A stretch of 64,000 nucleotides of DNA from Nakamurella sp. PAMC28650 (GCF_014303395.1 NZ_CP060298.1:62001-126000); one strand, 5' to 3'; shown: positions 32,443 through 42,554, counted from the first letter of the stretch. The notes: a model not told the origin generated them from the sequence alone. Numbers and translations are program-made.

Positions 32443-33454
32443 GGACATGACGACGGGAGTTGCGGACCTGCAGACCCCGATCCTGCGCGTGCGGGACCTG
32501 ACGGTCGAGTACGCCACCGGCGGGATGGGTATCCGCGCGGTGGACCGGGTCGACCTGACCGTGCACAAGGGTGAGTTCGTCGGTGTCGTCGGGGAATCCG
32601 GCTGCGGCAAGTCCACGATGCTCTTCGCCATCGCCCAGTTGCTCAGCCCACCGGCGTCGATCACCGGCGGCGAGGTGATCTTCAACGGCTCCAATCTGGT
32701 GACGATGACCGAGAAGCAGCTGAACGTGCTGCGGTGGCGCGATTATTCGGTGGTCATGCAGAGCGCGATGAACGCCCTCAGCCCGGTCAGCAGCATCGGC
32801 GCGCAGTTCAAGGATGCGCTGGAAGCCCACGGCAAGTTCTCCCGGAGGCAACTGACGGAGCGGGCTACCGAGGTGCTCGCCCTGGTCGGCATCGACCCCA
32901 TCCACCTGAAGAGCTATCCGCACCAACTCAGCGGCGGTATGCGGCAGCGGGCGATGATCGCCATGGCCCTGCTGTTCACCCCCGACCTGGTGATCATGGA
33001 CGAGCCGACCTCGGCCCTGGACGTGGTCGCGCAGCGCTCCCTGATGATCCAGATCCGTGAACTGCAGCGGAAACTGGGTTTCGCCGTCATCTTCGTGACG
33101 CATGACATGTCGCTGGTCAGCCACTTCTCGGACCAACTGCTGGTGATGTATGCCGGCCAGGTCGTCGAGGTCGGGCCGACGCGCACCGTCTTCGACAGTC
33201 CGGCCCACCCCTACAGCCGTGGGCTGCTGGACGCCTTCCCGTCCATCCGTGGAAAGCGCGTCCGGTTGACCGGAATCCCTGGTAGCCCGCCGGATCTCGG
33301 CCGACCACCTGGTGGCTGCCGATTCCACGCGCGCTGCCCGGTGGCGATGGCCGAGTGCACCGGGACCGAGCCCGATCTCTATCCGGTCGGCTCCGTCAGC
33401 AGCAGGTGCCTGCTGCACCGCCCCCCGTCCGGCTCCCAGGGGGCGACCGAGTGA
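32420..33454 (+). CDS. ABC transporter ATPase, DppD type
   Basis: 344-residue ATPase: Walker A GESGCGKST, Q-loop VMQSAMNALSPV, signature LSGGMRQRAMIAMAL, Walker B LVIMDEPTSALD, switch His VTHD. The C-terminal oligopeptide-transporter extension has RFHARCPVAMAECTG, a cysteine-containing Fe-S-like motif typical of DppD. The GTG at 32420 has AGGAGG upstream. It overlaps the following ATPase gene by 4 bp. Confidence 0.93.
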   Translation: MSSAPVAEDMTTGVADLQTPILRVRDLTVEYATGGMGIRAVDRVDLTVHKGEFVGVVGESGCGKSTMLFAIAQLLSPPASITGGEVIFNGSNLVTMTEKQLNVLRWRDYSVVMQSAMNALSPVSSIGAQFKDALEAHGKFSRRQLTERATEVLALVGIDPIHLKSYPHQLSGGMRQRAMIAMALLFTPDLVIMDEPTSALDVVAQRSLMIQIRELQRKLGFAVIFVTHDMSLVSHFSDQLLVMYAGQVVEVGPTRTVFDSPAHPYSRGLLDAFPSIRGKRVRLTGIPGSPPDLGRPPGGCRFHARCPVAMAECTGTEPDLYPVGSVSSRCLLHRPPSGSQGATE

Positions 33455-34467
33455 CCACCGAAGAACGTGTGCCGCTACTCCAGACCGTCGGTCTCACCAA
33501 GCATTTCAAGGTGGGCGGCAACTTCTCGCGCAAGACGCTGCACGCGGTGGACGACGCGAACATCGTGATCAACCGCAAGGAGATCGTCGCCCTGGTGGGT
33601 GAGAGCGGCAGCGGCAAGAGCACCATCGCGCGCCTGCTCGCGCGGGTCTACCCACCGACGTCCGGCAACATCTTATACCAGGGAAAGTCGTTGCAGTCCA
33701 TGCGGACCCGCAAGCAGTCGCTCGCCTACCGCAGCGACGTCCCGATGGTCTTCCAGGACCCCTTCTCCTCGCTCAATCCCGCGTACCCGGTGTCGCACGG
33801 GATCATGCGCGGGTTGACGCTCCATCGTCCGGAGCTGGGTCGCACAGAGCGCCGCGAGGAGGCGATCCGGGTCGTCGAGACGGTGGGGCTGACACCGGCG
33901 GCCGAGATGCTGGACCGCTACCCCTACGAGCTCAGCGGTGGCCAGCGTCAGCGGATCGGTTTCGCGCAGGCACTGGCCTACCGGCCGACGTTGATCCTGG
34001 CCGACGAGCCGGTGTCGATGCTCGACGTGTCGATCCGTATCGGACTGCTCAACGTGATGGCCGACCTCCGGGAGCAGGAGGACGTGTCGTTCCTCTACAT
34101 CACTCACGACATCGCCAGCGCCCGTTACGTTTCCGACCGGATCATGGTGATGTATGCGGGGCACATCGTGGAATCGGGTGCCACCGAGGAGGTGCTGACG
34201 AACCCGAAGCACCCCTATACGCAGCTGCTGTTGTCGGCCGTTCCGGATCCGCGCGCCCCGCTGGACGTCGAGGCGGACACCGACCGGGGCGAGCCGCCAC
34301 GCGTCATCAACCCCGGCGCCGGATGCCGGTTCCGCTGGCGCTGCCCGATCGCCATCGGCGAATGCGCGGAATCCACGCCGCCCCTGCTCGAACTCGCCCC
34401 GGCCCACTCCGCCGCCTGCCACGTCGCAGCCGCCGACACCAGCAGCACCGTCCGCGCATACAAATAG
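33451..34467 (+). CDS. ABC transporter ATPase, DppF type
   Basis: 338-residue partner ATPase: Walker A GESGSGKST, MVFQDPFSSLNPAYPV, signature LSGGQRQRIGFAQAL, Walker B LILADEPVSMLD, THD switch, and C-terminal CRFRWRCPIAIGEC cysteine motif. The GTG at 33451 overlaps the preceding stop (GTGA). Last gene of the operon; a long palindrome begins 2 bp after its stop. Confidence 0.93.
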   Translation: MTTEERVPLLQTVGLTKHFKVGGNFSRKTLHAVDDANIVINRKEIVALVGESGSGKSTIARLLARVYPPTSGNILYQGKSLQSMRTRKQSLAYRSDVPMVFQDPFSSLNPAYPVSHGIMRGLTLHRPELGRTERREEAIRVVETVGLTPAAEMLDRYPYELSGGQRQRIGFAQALAYRPTLILADEPVSMLDVSIRIGLLNVMADLREQEDVSFLYITHDIASARYVSDRIMVMYAGHIVESGATEEVLTNPKHPYTQLLLSAVPDPRAPLDVEADTDRGEPPRVINPGAGCRFRWRCPIAIGECAESTPPLLELAPAHSAACHVAAADTSSTVRAYK

Positions 34468-34468
34468 T

Positions 34469-34538
34469 CCCGGCGCGTCGCAAACTGCCCGTTCACCGCC
34501 GAAAGAGCGGCTGAACGGGCAGTTTGGGACGCGCCGGG
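34469..34538. repeat. Long palindrome at a convergent junction (27-bp arms)
   Basis: Arms 34469-34495 and 34512-34538 match at 26 of 27 positions, and the 16-nt loop contains a further CCGC/GCGG pair. It starts 2 bp past the ATPase stop and lies 82 bp before the pgm stop. It can end both transcripts. Size and arm quality resemble palindromes A and B, but no gene is attached. Confidence 0.88.
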
Positions 34539-34619
34539 CAGAACTGTATGCGCGGCGAGGATGGGCGGGTGGAGGGGAGAGCCGGGGGAATGGCCGGTGT
34601 CGGGACCCGGGGGCGGGGT

Positions 34620-36260
34620 TCAGGCGCCGCCGAGGGCGGCGGAGACCACCTCTCGGGCCTCGGACTGCACCTGCGCGAGGTGCTCCGGACCCCGGAAGGA
34701 CTCCGCATAGATCTTGTACACGTCCTCGGTGCCGGACGGCCGGGCGGCGAACCAGGCGTTCTCGGTGGTGACCTTGAGTCCGCCGATGGCCGCCCCGTTG
34801 CCCGGAGCGGTGACGAGACGACCGGTGATCTTCTCCCCGGCCAGCGTGTCGGCCTTCACATCGGAGGGAGAGAGCTTGCCCAGCTTGGCTTTCTGGGCCT
34901 TGGTCGCCGGTGCGTCCACCCGTGCGTAGGCCGGATCTCCGAACTGCTCCGTGAGTTCCGCGTACCGCTGGGACGGCGACCTGCCCGTCACGGCCTGGAT
35001 CTCCGAGGCCAGCAATGCCAGCAGGATGCCGTCCTTGTCGGTGGTCCAGACCGTACCGCGCTTGCGCAGGAACGACGCCCCGGCCGACTCCTCCCCGCCG
35101 AAACCGATCGAGCCGTCGATCAGGCCGGGGACGAACCACTTGAACCCGACGGGTACCTCGACCAGGGTGCGACCCAGGTCACCCACCACCCGGTCGATCA
35201 TCGACGAGGAGACCAGGGTCTTGCCGACGCCGGCGTCCGGCGACCATTCGGTGCGGTTCCGGTAGAGGTAGTCGATCGCGACGGCCAGATAGTGATTCGG
35301 GTTCATCAGGCCGGCGTCCGGGGTCACGATGCCGTGGCGGTCGGCGTCGGCGTCGTTGCCCGTGGCGATGTCGAATTCGCCGGCCCGCTTGACCAGGGAG
35401 GCCATCGCGTAGGGCGAACTGCAGTCCATCCGGATCTTGCCATCCCAGTCCAGCGTCATGAAAGCCCATTGCGGGTCGACCTTCTCGTTCACCACGGTCA
35501 GGTCGAGGTGCAGTCGCTCGGCGATGGCCGCCCAGTACGCCACGGAAGCACCGCCCAGCGGATCTGCGCCGATCTTCACGCCGGCGTCGCGGATGGCGTC
35601 GATGTCGATGACGTTCTCCAGATCGCCGACGTACGACGCGGTGAAATCGTAGAAGCCGGTGGAATCCGCATCGCGCGCCTGGGCGTAGGGCATGCGCCGG
35701 ACCCCGACCAGGCCGGCCGCCAGCAGTTCGTTGGCGCGGCCCGCGATGATCGAGGTGGCGTCGGAGTCGGCCGGGCCGCCATTGGGCGGGTTGTACTTGA
35801 AACCACCGTCGCGGGGCGGGTTGTGGCTGGGGGTGACGACGATGCCGTCGGCCAGCCTGCTGGTGCGCCCGCGGTTCGCCTTGAGGATGGCGTGCGAGAC
35901 GGCCGGGGTCGGCGTGAAACCGTCTGCGACGTCGAGCATGACGGTGACGCCGTTGGCCGCGAGCACCTCCAACGCCGTCGACGTGGCTGGACCGGACAGG
36001 GCGTGGGTGTCCGCGCCCAGGAAGAGCGGCCCGTCCGTCCCCTGCGACGCGCGGTATTCGCAGATGGCCTGCGTGATGGCCAGGATGTGATCGCGGTTGA
36101 ACGCCACATCCAGGCTCGAACCCCGATGGCCGGACGTCCCGAAGACGACCATCTGGGCCGGGTCGGACACATCCGGATGGAGGTCCTCGTAGGCACCCAG
36201 GAGGGTATCGACGTCGATGAGATCTGCGGGAAGGGCAGGTAGGCCTGCGCGCGCGTCCAT
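34620..36260 (-). CDS. pgm: Phosphoglucomutase, alpha-D-glucose-specific
   Basis: 546 residues, the same length as E. coli Pgm. It interconverts glucose 1- and 6-phosphate. Active-site serine loop [17 protein letters not shown], metal loop [10 protein letters not shown], sugar-binding loop [10 protein letters not shown] and phosphate-binding loop [11 protein letters not shown] are all intact. The ATG at 36260 gives the usual N-terminus ([20 protein letters not shown]); longer frames upstream are non-coding. It would feed glucose released by the neighbouring sugar systems into glycolysis or glycogen. Confidence 0.95.
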   Translation of the reverse strand: MDARAGLPALPADLIDVDTLLGAYEDLHPDVSDPAQMVVFGTSGHRGSSLDVAFNRDHILAITQAICEYRASQGTDGPLFLGADTHALSGPATSTALEVLAANGVTVMLDVADGFTPTPAVSHAILKANRGRTSRLADGIVVTPSHNPPRDGGFKYNPPNGGPADSDATSIIAGRANELLAAGLVGVRRMPYAQARDADSTGFYDFTASYVGDLENVIDIDAIRDAGVKIGADPLGGASVAYWAAIAERLHLDLTVVNEKVDPQWAFMTLDWDGKIRMDCSSPYAMASLVKRAGEFDIATGNDADADRHGIVTPDAGLMNPNHYLAVAIDYLYRNRTEWSPDAGVGKTLVSSSMIDRVVGDLGRTLVEVPVGFKWFVPGLIDGSIGFGGEESAGASFLRKRGTVWTTDKDGILLALLASEIQAVTGRSPSQRYAELTEQFGDPAYARVDAPATKAQKAKLGKLSPSDVKADTLAGEKITGRLVTAPGNGAAIGGLKVTTENAWFAARPSGTEDVYKIYAESFRGPEHLAQVQSEAREVVSAALGGA

Positions 36261-36399
36261 GGACGAATTGAACCGCACTCCTGGTCGTCCGGCAGCACGG
36301 GGCACCGTGCGGCCAGGACGACGAGCGCGCCGTGGAACGGTACCCGGCCCGTGACCCGGTCGGAGGGAACGCCGACGTGTCGGCGGTCGATGCCACGTC

Positions 36400-36435
36400 G
36401 ATGTATCAGCAGATGTGTCAGCTGATGTATCAACA
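36400..36435. repeat. Three 12-bp tandem repeats upstream of pgm
   Basis: Units GATGTATCAGCA, GATGTGTCAGCT and GATGTATCAACA are contiguous. TGATGTATCA within the last is a dyad. They lie about 140 bp upstream of the pgm start, suitable for clustered regulator binding. Confidence 0.7.
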
Positions 36436-36453
36436 GAGCCTCTGGGAGCCCCC

Positions 36454-37769
36454 TTAGGGCCCGCCCGCGAATTATTTGGGTGTGTCCGGGCGTGTCGCGG
36501 GGTGCAGGCTGTAGTTCCAGTCGCCGTGGAAGTCATGGCGGTGTAGCTGGCTGCTTTCAAGTTCTTTGATCTGGCGGTCGCTGATCTTGATTCCCCTCTC
36601 GTAGATGCCCAGGTCCAGTTCGGCGTGGACGCTGAGCCCGGTGGTGGTGGTTGTGGCTTTGATGGTTTCGATGACGACTTCGTGGGAGGTCAGGGGTCGG
36701 GCCCGCCAGCTACGGCTGATCGCGGAGAAGAGGCGATGCTCGATCTTGTTCCATTTCGAGGTGCCCGGCGGAAGGTGGCACACGGTGATCGCCAGTCCGG
36801 TTTCGGTGGCCAGCGCGGCGAGTTCGGTTTTCCACAACCGTAGCCGGGAGCCGTTGGACCCGCCGGAATCAGCGGTGATCATCAACCTTGTTGCGCTTGG
36901 ATAAGTGTTGGTGCCCACAGTGTTCCACCATCGGCGGATGGATTCCACGGCGAACTGCCCGGTGTCGGCGTCGGTGCCGACGTTGATCCATCCGGTGTTC
37001 GCGGCGATGTCGTACACCCCGTACGGGGCGACCTTGCCCAGGGTTTTGTCCATGAAGTCGTGGACGCTGGTCCGGGTGGGTTCACCCTGGGGTTCCCATT
37101 CCTTGCCGCCGATGCTGAAATTCCCGATCAGCTCCTTTTTCTTGGTGTCGACGCTGATGACCGGTTCACCGGCGGCGCTGAACGCGGTGGCCTGATCGTT
37201 GAGATAGTTGAACTGGGCGTCGCGGTCGGGGTGTTGGTTGCCCTCGAGGGTCTTGACGTTGGCTTGCAGGCTGTATCCGTTGGCCTTCAACAAGTTTCCC
37301 ACTGTGGATGCCGACACCGGGTGGCCGTTGGTGGTCAGCGTGGCGGCTAGTTTCGACGTCGATTTCGTTGTCCACCGCAGCATCGACATCGGATCGCCGC
37401 GGGTCACCGGATCCACCAGGGCATCCAACGCTTCCCACAGGGTGGGGTCGGTCACCGCCGCGCTGGGCCGGCCGGCGCCGGGGCGCCGGACCCGGCCCGG
37501 GATCTGGTCGGGGTAGTCCAATTCGCGGACTCCTTGGGCCACGGTGTCCGGGTGCGCACCGATCGCCCCGGCGACCACTTTGATCCCGCCCCGGCCCAGC
37601 GCCTTGGCTTCCCAGCCGAGCAACAACCGCCAGGCCCGCTCATCCAGATGGGGTCTGATCAGCAACAACCGTGACGTGAGGACTTCCACATCGGTGGTGG
37701 GTAGGGGCATAGCACAATTCTAGCGAAAAGAACCAGTCAAACCTACGTAATTACCCGGCATGTCCTTAG
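36454..37769 (-). mobile_element. ISAzo13-like insertion sequence
   Basis: About 1.3 kb containing one intact transposase gene. The outer 30 nt at the two ends (36454-36483 and, inverted, about 37740-37769) match at roughly two thirds of positions around a shared AATTA core, giving candidate terminal inverted repeats. Exact ends and target duplication could not be fixed by eye. Confidence 0.7.
36472..37710 (-). CDS. ISAzo13-family DDE transposase
   Basis: 412 residues, full length for the family. N-terminal helix-turn-helix regions ([20 protein letters not shown], then [18 protein letters not shown]) precede an RNase-H-like core with Asp in [15 protein letters not shown], Asp in [14 protein letters not shown] and a downstream Glu in [15 protein letters not shown]. 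No frameshift or stop, so the element may be active. It lies just upstream of pgm and could affect its promoter. Confidence 0.9.
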   Translation of the reverse strand: MPLPTTDVEVLTSRLLLIRPHLDERAWRLLLGWEAKALGRGGIKVVAGAIGAHPDTVAQGVRELDYPDQIPGRVRRPGAGRPSAAVTDPTLWEALDALVDPVTRGDPMSMLRWTTKSTSKLAATLTTNGHPVSASTVGNLLKANGYSLQANVKTLEGNQHPDRDAQFNYLNDQATAFSAAGEPVISVDTKKKELIGNFSIGGKEWEPQGEPTRTSVHDFMDKTLGKVAPYGVYDIAANTGWINVGTDADTGQFAVESIRRWWNTVGTNTYPSATRLMITADSGGSNGSRLRLWKTELAALATETGLAITVCHLPPGTSKWNKIEHRLFSAISRSWRARPLTSHEVVIETIKATTTTTGLSVHAELDLGIYERGIKISDRQIKELESSQLHRHDFHGDWNYSLHPATRPDTPK

Positions 37770-37827
37770 CCGGACAGAGCAAGTCCCAGTCCCGCTCGCG
37801 CTCACCCGAACCGAAGGGCCATTTCCG

Positions 37828-38727
37828 ATGACCACCTCGCCATCTCGTCCCCGTTTCGCCCGGATCCGACTGCGCGCCGGCCTGGTGATCCCCGCCGCCA
37901 TGGCACTCACCCTGCTGACCGCCTGCAGTCCGACCACTTCGGGTCAGGGCGCAGCCGCGACGAACGTCCACCCGTCGTCCGCAGCCGCCGGTTCCACCAC
38001 GGCCCCGGCTCCCGTTTCGGCCCCGGCCCCCTCCGCACCGGCTCCCGTTTCGACCGCGCCCGCCTCCGCCTCCGCCGGCCCCGCTTCCTCCGCACCGGTC
38101 TCCGCTGCAGCCCCGGCCGCGCCCCCCTCCGCCGCTCCGGGCGCTCCGTCCTCCGCCACCTCGGCCGAGTCCCCCACGACCGCCGCGGCACCCGCCGCGG
38201 TCACGCCCGTCACGGTCACGGCCGTGACGGTCACCGAGACCGCAACAGCCACCGTGACCCAGGGATCTACTGCGACACATGCTGGTTCGAGCTCCACAGA
38301 CGCGAAGAACATCCTCGGCCCCGACGGCTACCTGGGCCTGTCGCTGGGCCAGAGCCAGGCGACCGCAAGGCAGGACGCCGTTTTCGTCAGCACGCCGGCC
38401 GTGACGGTTTCGTGCAAGGCGTGGGAAACGATCGCGGCGGCGCGGATCAGTTCCGTGCTGATCAGCGCGAAGTTGGGTATCGCCGCCATCTCGCCGCGCA
38501 GCGCCTCGGTCATGCAGACCCCGGAGGGCATGACCGCGGGCTGGACGGCGACCCAGGTCCACGCGGCCTACCCGAGTTTCAGCTTGAGCGACACGCACCA
38601 GCAGGACGGCGGACCGCAGATCTCAGTTCCGCAGAATTCCCGGGCCGTCTACAAGGTGCGATTCGACAGCCAGGACAAGGTGGTCGGCTTCAGCCTCCTC
38701 CTGCGCAACCAGGACTGCTTCGGATGA
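37828..38727 (+). CDS. Lipoprotein with Ala/Pro/Ser linker and small C-terminal domain
   Basis: 299 residues: basic N-terminus, hydrophobic LVIPAAMALTLLTAC with lipobox LTAC, then about 100 residues of Ala/Pro/Ser/Thr (wall-spanning linker), a VTVTAVTVTETATATV run, and a C-terminal domain (about 165-299) with LGLSLGQSQATAR and two cysteines (VSCKAWE and the final QDCFG) likely to form a disulfide. The domain layout recalls mycobacterial LppP/LprE-type lipoproteins, but no function is known. Confidence 0.65.
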   Translation: MTTSPSRPRFARIRLRAGLVIPAAMALTLLTACSPTTSGQGAAATNVHPSSAAAGSTTAPAPVSAPAPSAPAPVSTAPASASAGPASSAPVSAAAPAAPPSAAPGAPSSATSAESPTTAAAPAAVTPVTVTAVTVTETATATVTQGSTATHAGSSSTDAKNILGPDGYLGLSLGQSQATARQDAVFVSTPAVTVSCKAWETIAAARISSVLISAKLGIAAISPRSASVMQTPEGMTAGWTATQVHAAYPSFSLSDTHQQDGGPQISVPQNSRAVYKVRFDSQDKVVGFSLLLRNQDCFG

Positions 38728-38775
38728 CGTCGGAACACCGGCCGACCGGCCACCGGCCGAGCATTCGGCGCCGCG

Positions 38776-38781
38776 CATACT
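38776..38781 (+). promoter_or_regulatory. Possible -10 hexamer of a leaderless glutamate decarboxylase transcript
   Basis: CATACT precedes the ATG at 38788 by 6 nt. No Shine-Dalgarno sequence is present. Confidence 0.4.
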
Positions 38782-38787
38782 GATGCG

Positions 38788-40200
38788 ATGGCCCTCCATC
38801 ACGGTTCTGAACCGCATTCGTCCGCGGCAGCCGGCCCGCAACCGCGCCGGGTGTCCAATGCCCTCATGACGGAGGCCAACCCGGCACTGTCCCAGCGGTT
38901 GGAGCCGCCCCGGAGCAGGTTGGCCCCGGATCCCGTCCCGGCCGACATCGCCTATCAGTTGATCAAGGACGAACTGCTCCTGGACGGCAGCGCCCGGCTG
39001 AACCTGGCCACCTTCGTCACGACCTGGATGGAACCGCAGGCCAAGCAACTGATGTCGGACACCGTCGACAAGAACATGATCGACAAGGACGAGTACCCGC
39101 AGACTGCGGAACTGGAGCGCCGGTGCGTCGCCATCCTGGCCGATCTCTGGCATGCCCCGCACGCCGAGTCGGCGACCGGATGCTCGACGACCGGTTCGAG
39201 CGAGGCATGCATGCTGGCGGGCATGGCGCTGAGGCGGAGATGGTCGGCCCGGGTGGACGACCGGACCAGGCGTCCCAACCTGGTGATGGGCGCCAACGTC
39301 CAGGTCTGCTGGGAGAAGTTCTGCCGTTACTGGGATGTCGAGCCGCGTATCGTGCCGATGGAGGGTGACCGCTACCATCTCGACGCCGCCACGGCCGTCT
39401 CGCGGTGCGACGAGGACACCATCGGGGTGGTGGCGATTCTCGGTTCGACGTTCGACGGCAGCTACGAGCCGATCGCCGAGATCGCCTCAGCGCTGGATGC
39501 TCTCGCTGCCGGGGGTGGCCCGGATGTGCCGATCCACGTCGACGGCGCTTCCGGCGGGATGATCGCCCCGTTCCTGGACGGCGATCTGGTCTGGGACTTC
39601 CGGCTGCCGAGGGTGGCGTCGATCAACACCTCTGGCCACAAGTACGGTCTCGTGTATCCGGGTGTCGGTTGGGTGCTCTGGAGGGACGCAGAGGCGTTGC
39701 CCGAGGAACTCATCTTCAACGTCAACTACCTCGGCGGCAACATGCCGACCTTCGCGTTGAATTTCTCCCGTCCGGGCTCGGAAGTCGTTGCGCAGTACTA
39801 CAACTTCTTCCGACTGGGCTTCGCCGGGTACCGGCAGGTGCAGCAGGCGGCACGTGACGTCGCCACCTTCCTCGCGCAGCGCCTGGAGGCCATGCCGCAG
39901 TTCCGGCTGCTGTCCCACGGCGACCAGCTCCCGGTGTTCGCCTTCACCACCAGCGGATCCGTCGCCGGGTGGGACGTCTTCGCCCTGTCCAGGACCCTGC
40001 GGGAACGGGGTTGGCAGGTGCCGGCCTATGCCTTCCCGGAGAACCGGCAGGATCTCTCGGTCATGCGGATCGTCTGCCGCAATGGTTTCAGCCATGACCT
40101 GGCCGAGTCGTTCCTGACGGACCTGACGTCGGCCGTCGCCCAGCTCGACGCCGACACGCGGCCCGGGACCGCCAGCGGTCCATCAGGTTTCCGTCACTGA
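38788..40200 (+). CDS. gadB: Glutamate decarboxylase
   Basis: 470-residue PLP enzyme converting glutamate to GABA with proton consumption. Motifs include GCSTTGSSEACMLAGMALRR, PIHVDGASGGMIAPF, and the PLP-lysine segment SINTSGHKYGLVYPGVGW (Lys about 288). Then FNVNYLGGNMPTFALNFSRP and a C-terminus of normal length. It has an N-terminal extension of about 35 residues compared with enteric Gad. No antiporter gene is adjacent. Convergent with the debranching-enzyme gene, 33 bp apart. Confidence 0.93.
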   Translation: MALHHGSEPHSSAAAGPQPRRVSNALMTEANPALSQRLEPPRSRLAPDPVPADIAYQLIKDELLLDGSARLNLATFVTTWMEPQAKQLMSDTVDKNMIDKDEYPQTAELERRCVAILADLWHAPHAESATGCSTTGSSEACMLAGMALRRRWSARVDDRTRRPNLVMGANVQVCWEKFCRYWDVEPRIVPMEGDRYHLDAATAVSRCDEDTIGVVAILGSTFDGSYEPIAEIASALDALAAGGGPDVPIHVDGASGGMIAPFLDGDLVWDFRLPRVASINTSGHKYGLVYPGVGWVLWRDAEALPEELIFNVNYLGGNMPTFALNFSRPGSEVVAQYYNFFRLGFAGYRQVQQAARDVATFLAQRLEAMPQFRLLSHGDQLPVFAFTTSGSVAGWDVFALSRTLRERGWQVPAYAFPENRQDLSVMRIVCRNGFSHDLAESFLTDLTSAVAQLDADTRPGTASGPSGFRH

Positions 40201-40233
40201 CCCGGGGCGCGAGCTGGTCCGACCCGCCCGGTG

Positions 40234-42324
40234 TCAGCCGAAATGAATGCGGACCCCGGCGTCGGTACCGGCAGTGACCGACCCCCGGTCGGCCCGCACC
40301 TCGACGTCGAGATTGGAGCCGGCGATCTGCAGACCGGAGACCGACAACGCCCCGATCCCGTCCGCCGGGGAGATCCGCACGGTTCCGGCCGGCACGTCCG
40401 CTTCCAGACCCAGGTAGGTCTGCAGCAGCACCACGGCGGAGGCGGCCGACCACGCCTGGGGTCGACACGAGGCCGGATACGGGACAGGGACAGGGCTCTC
40501 CTGCCGGGAGAATCCACCGTAGAGCTCAGGCAGCCGTCCACCGAACGCTGCGCCGGCCGCCAGCAGCCCCTCGGCCAGCACCATGGCCTCGACGGCGAAC
40601 CCGGCACGCATCAAACCGTGGATGGCGATCGCGGTGTCGTGCGGCCAGACCGACCCGCAGTGATAGCTCAGCGCCGAGTAGCCGCCGGTGGAACTCGACA
40701 TGGTGCGAAGGCCGAAGCCGCTGGACATGCTCGGGTGGACCAGCCTGGCCGCGACGGCCGCCGCCTCCGTGTCGGAGAGGATGCCAGTGGCCAGCAGATG
40801 CCCCATGTTCGAGGCGGGAGCATCGACCTGGCGCTTCCGCCCGTCCAGAGCCAGCACCGGATAGTCGCCGAGATCATCAGTGGCCCAGTATTTCTCGCGG
40901 AATCGCTGCTTGAGGCTCGCAGCGTGGTCACGCCACCTCCGGGCACCGGGTCGCCCGAAGGCCTCCAGCAGGTCAGCGCCGGACATCGCCGCCTCGTAGG
41001 CATAGCCCTGCACCTCGGCGAGCGCCACCGGACCGACGGCCAGCGTTCCGTCGGCGAACCGCACCGAGTCGCCGGAGTCCTTCCAACCCTGGTTCGCCAA
41101 CCCGGCCCCGGATTTGTCGATGTACTCCAGGAACCCGTCGTCATCGCTGTCGCCGTAGTCGACCATCCAGGCCAGTGCCGCCTCGGCCGCCGGCAGCAGA
41201 GCACGAACTTCGTCCGGGTCCATCCCCCAGCGCCAGGCGTCGGCCAGCAGGCACACCCACAGCGGCGTCGCGTCGACCGTCCCGTAGTAGACCGGTGGCA
41301 GGAAGGAGTCAGCGAGAGCGCCTGGCAGACGGCGGATCTCATGCAGGATCTTGCCCGGCTCCTCGGCGGTCACCGGGTTCTCGCCGGTACCCTGCCGCCG
41401 CGCAAGGGTGCGGAGAGTGCCGGCGGCCAAGGTGGTTCCCAGCGGGAGCATCATCCTCGCCGCCCAGATCGAGTCCCGGCCGAAAAGCGTGAGATACCAG
41501 GGACTACCGGCTGCCAGAAACTCGTCGACGGGTGAGAGCGGAGTACTCATCCGCAGGGCCCGGAGATCGGCCACCGACTGGGCGAGCAGTTGGGTGAGTC
41601 GACGCTCGTTCGCCACCACCACCGGTGCCCGGAATCCTCGGTCCGGGTCCGCAGCGGACACGACAGCGGCGGGGTCCAGGACCTGCAGCGACCAACCGAC
41701 CACGGCGGAGGAACGTGACCCCGCGGAGACCGACCAGCGCACCACTGCGCCGTGATCGGCGACCTCGACCTCCGCCCCGGGGCAGGTCATGGTGGCGCAG
41801 AGGTTTCCGGCTGCGAATCGAAGGCCTTCGTCCACCCGGATCGGACGCACACCATGGCCGAGGCAACCACTCTTGACGGACTCCATGTCCAGCAGGTCCG
41901 CCGCCACCCTCAGCTCCACCAGCACCCCGACGTCCGAGGCCGAGTTGTTCACCAGTTCCAACACCTCGTCCACACCGGCCGGACCTGCGGTCCGGCGGCG
42001 ACGAATCCACACGTCGGGGTCGGGGTTGTCCTGCACGGACCGCAGAAGCGAACGGAACTCAGCCGTATCCGCGCCGATCAGCGCGCTGCTGATCGGTTCG
42101 AGCACACGACCCCTGACGGTCAGTTCGGCTCGGCTGAGCACGCGGATGTCGGCACTGAACACGCCCTGGGCACCTGTCGCGTGAATCTGACCGTCGGACG
42201 CCGACAGGATCACGGTGGGCGAGCTGACACAGGTCATCAGATCGTGCAGCAGTGGCTGCAGGGCGTAGGACCCGACGGACACCGGATCAGTCGTGGACAA
42301 CGGAACGGTGGACACGGGACTCAT
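40234..42324 (-). CDS. Amylo-alpha-1,6-glucosidase / glycogen-debranching-type protein
   Basis: 696 residues. An N-terminal glycogen-debranching beta domain (about 30-260, ILSASDGQIHATGAQGVFSA, RVLSRAELTVRGR) leads into an (alpha/alpha)6 glucosidase domain (about 290-640). That domain has WYLTLFGRDSIWAARMMLP, DATPLWVCLLADAWRW, DGFLEYIDKSGAGLANQGWKDS written here in two parts (DGFLEYIDKSG, LANQGWKDS), and HCGSVWPHDTAIAIHGLMR. It should release glucose from branched or short alpha-glucans or related glycosides; exact substrate unproven. Divergent from the LacI gene and next to its operators. Confidence 0.85.
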   Translation of the reverse strand: MSPVSTVPLSTTDPVSVGSYALQPLLHDLMTCVSSPTVILSASDGQIHATGAQGVFSADIRVLSRAELTVRGRVLEPISSALIGADTAEFRSLLRSVQDNPDPDVWIRRRRTAGPAGVDEVLELVNNSASDVGVLVELRVAADLLDMESVKSGCLGHGVRPIRVDEGLRFAAGNLCATMTCPGAEVEVADHGAVVRWSVSAGSRSSAVVGWSLQVLDPAAVVSAADPDRGFRAPVVVANERRLTQLLAQSVADLRALRMSTPLSPVDEFLAAGSPWYLTLFGRDSIWAARMMLPLGTTLAAGTLRTLARRQGTGENPVTAEEPGKILHEIRRLPGALADSFLPPVYYGTVDATPLWVCLLADAWRWGMDPDEVRALLPAAEAALAWMVDYGDSDDDGFLEYIDKSGAGLANQGWKDSGDSVRFADGTLAVGPVALAEVQGYAYEAAMSGADLLEAFGRPGARRWRDHAASLKQRFREKYWATDDLGDYPVLALDGRKRQVDAPASNMGHLLATGILSDTEAAAVAARLVHPSMSSGFGLRTMSSSTGGYSALSYHCGSVWPHDTAIAIHGLMRAGFAVEAMVLAEGLLAAGAAFGGRLPELYGGFSRQESPVPVPYPASCRPQAWSAASAVVLLQTYLGLEADVPAGTVRISPADGIGALSVSGLQIAGSNLDVEVRADRGSVTAGTDAGVRIHFG

Positions 42325-42507
42325 CGTGCCTTTCTGGGTCGACGTACCGGAGGCCTCCTACCCTGATCGGGGAGAAACACCCTGTGGCAGAGCCGGAACG
42401 GAAATCCGCCGCCCCCGGCGGCAGGCGCCCGCACCGGACCGCCGGGAACTTTCGCCTGGCCCCACACTTGACAGGCGCTACCACTGCCGCAACACTAGCT
42501 TCATTCC

Positions 42508-42554
42508 TTGGATCGATCCAATTCCACCATTGAAGTTTTTTTGGATCGATCCAA
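42508..42554. promoter_or_regulatory. Two identical LacI-type operators
   Basis: TTGGATCGATCCAA, a perfect 14-bp palindrome with a central CG, occurs at 42508-42521 and 42541-42554, 33 bp centre to centre (about three helical turns, same DNA face). They lie between the divergent debranching-type gene and lacI, 45 bp before the LacI ATG. Confidence 0.85.

Noticed and set aside
36261-36560. N-terminal extension of pgm
   Set aside because: The added sequence is low-complexity, includes the 12-bp repeats and crosses the IS end; family homology begins at the ATG at 36260.
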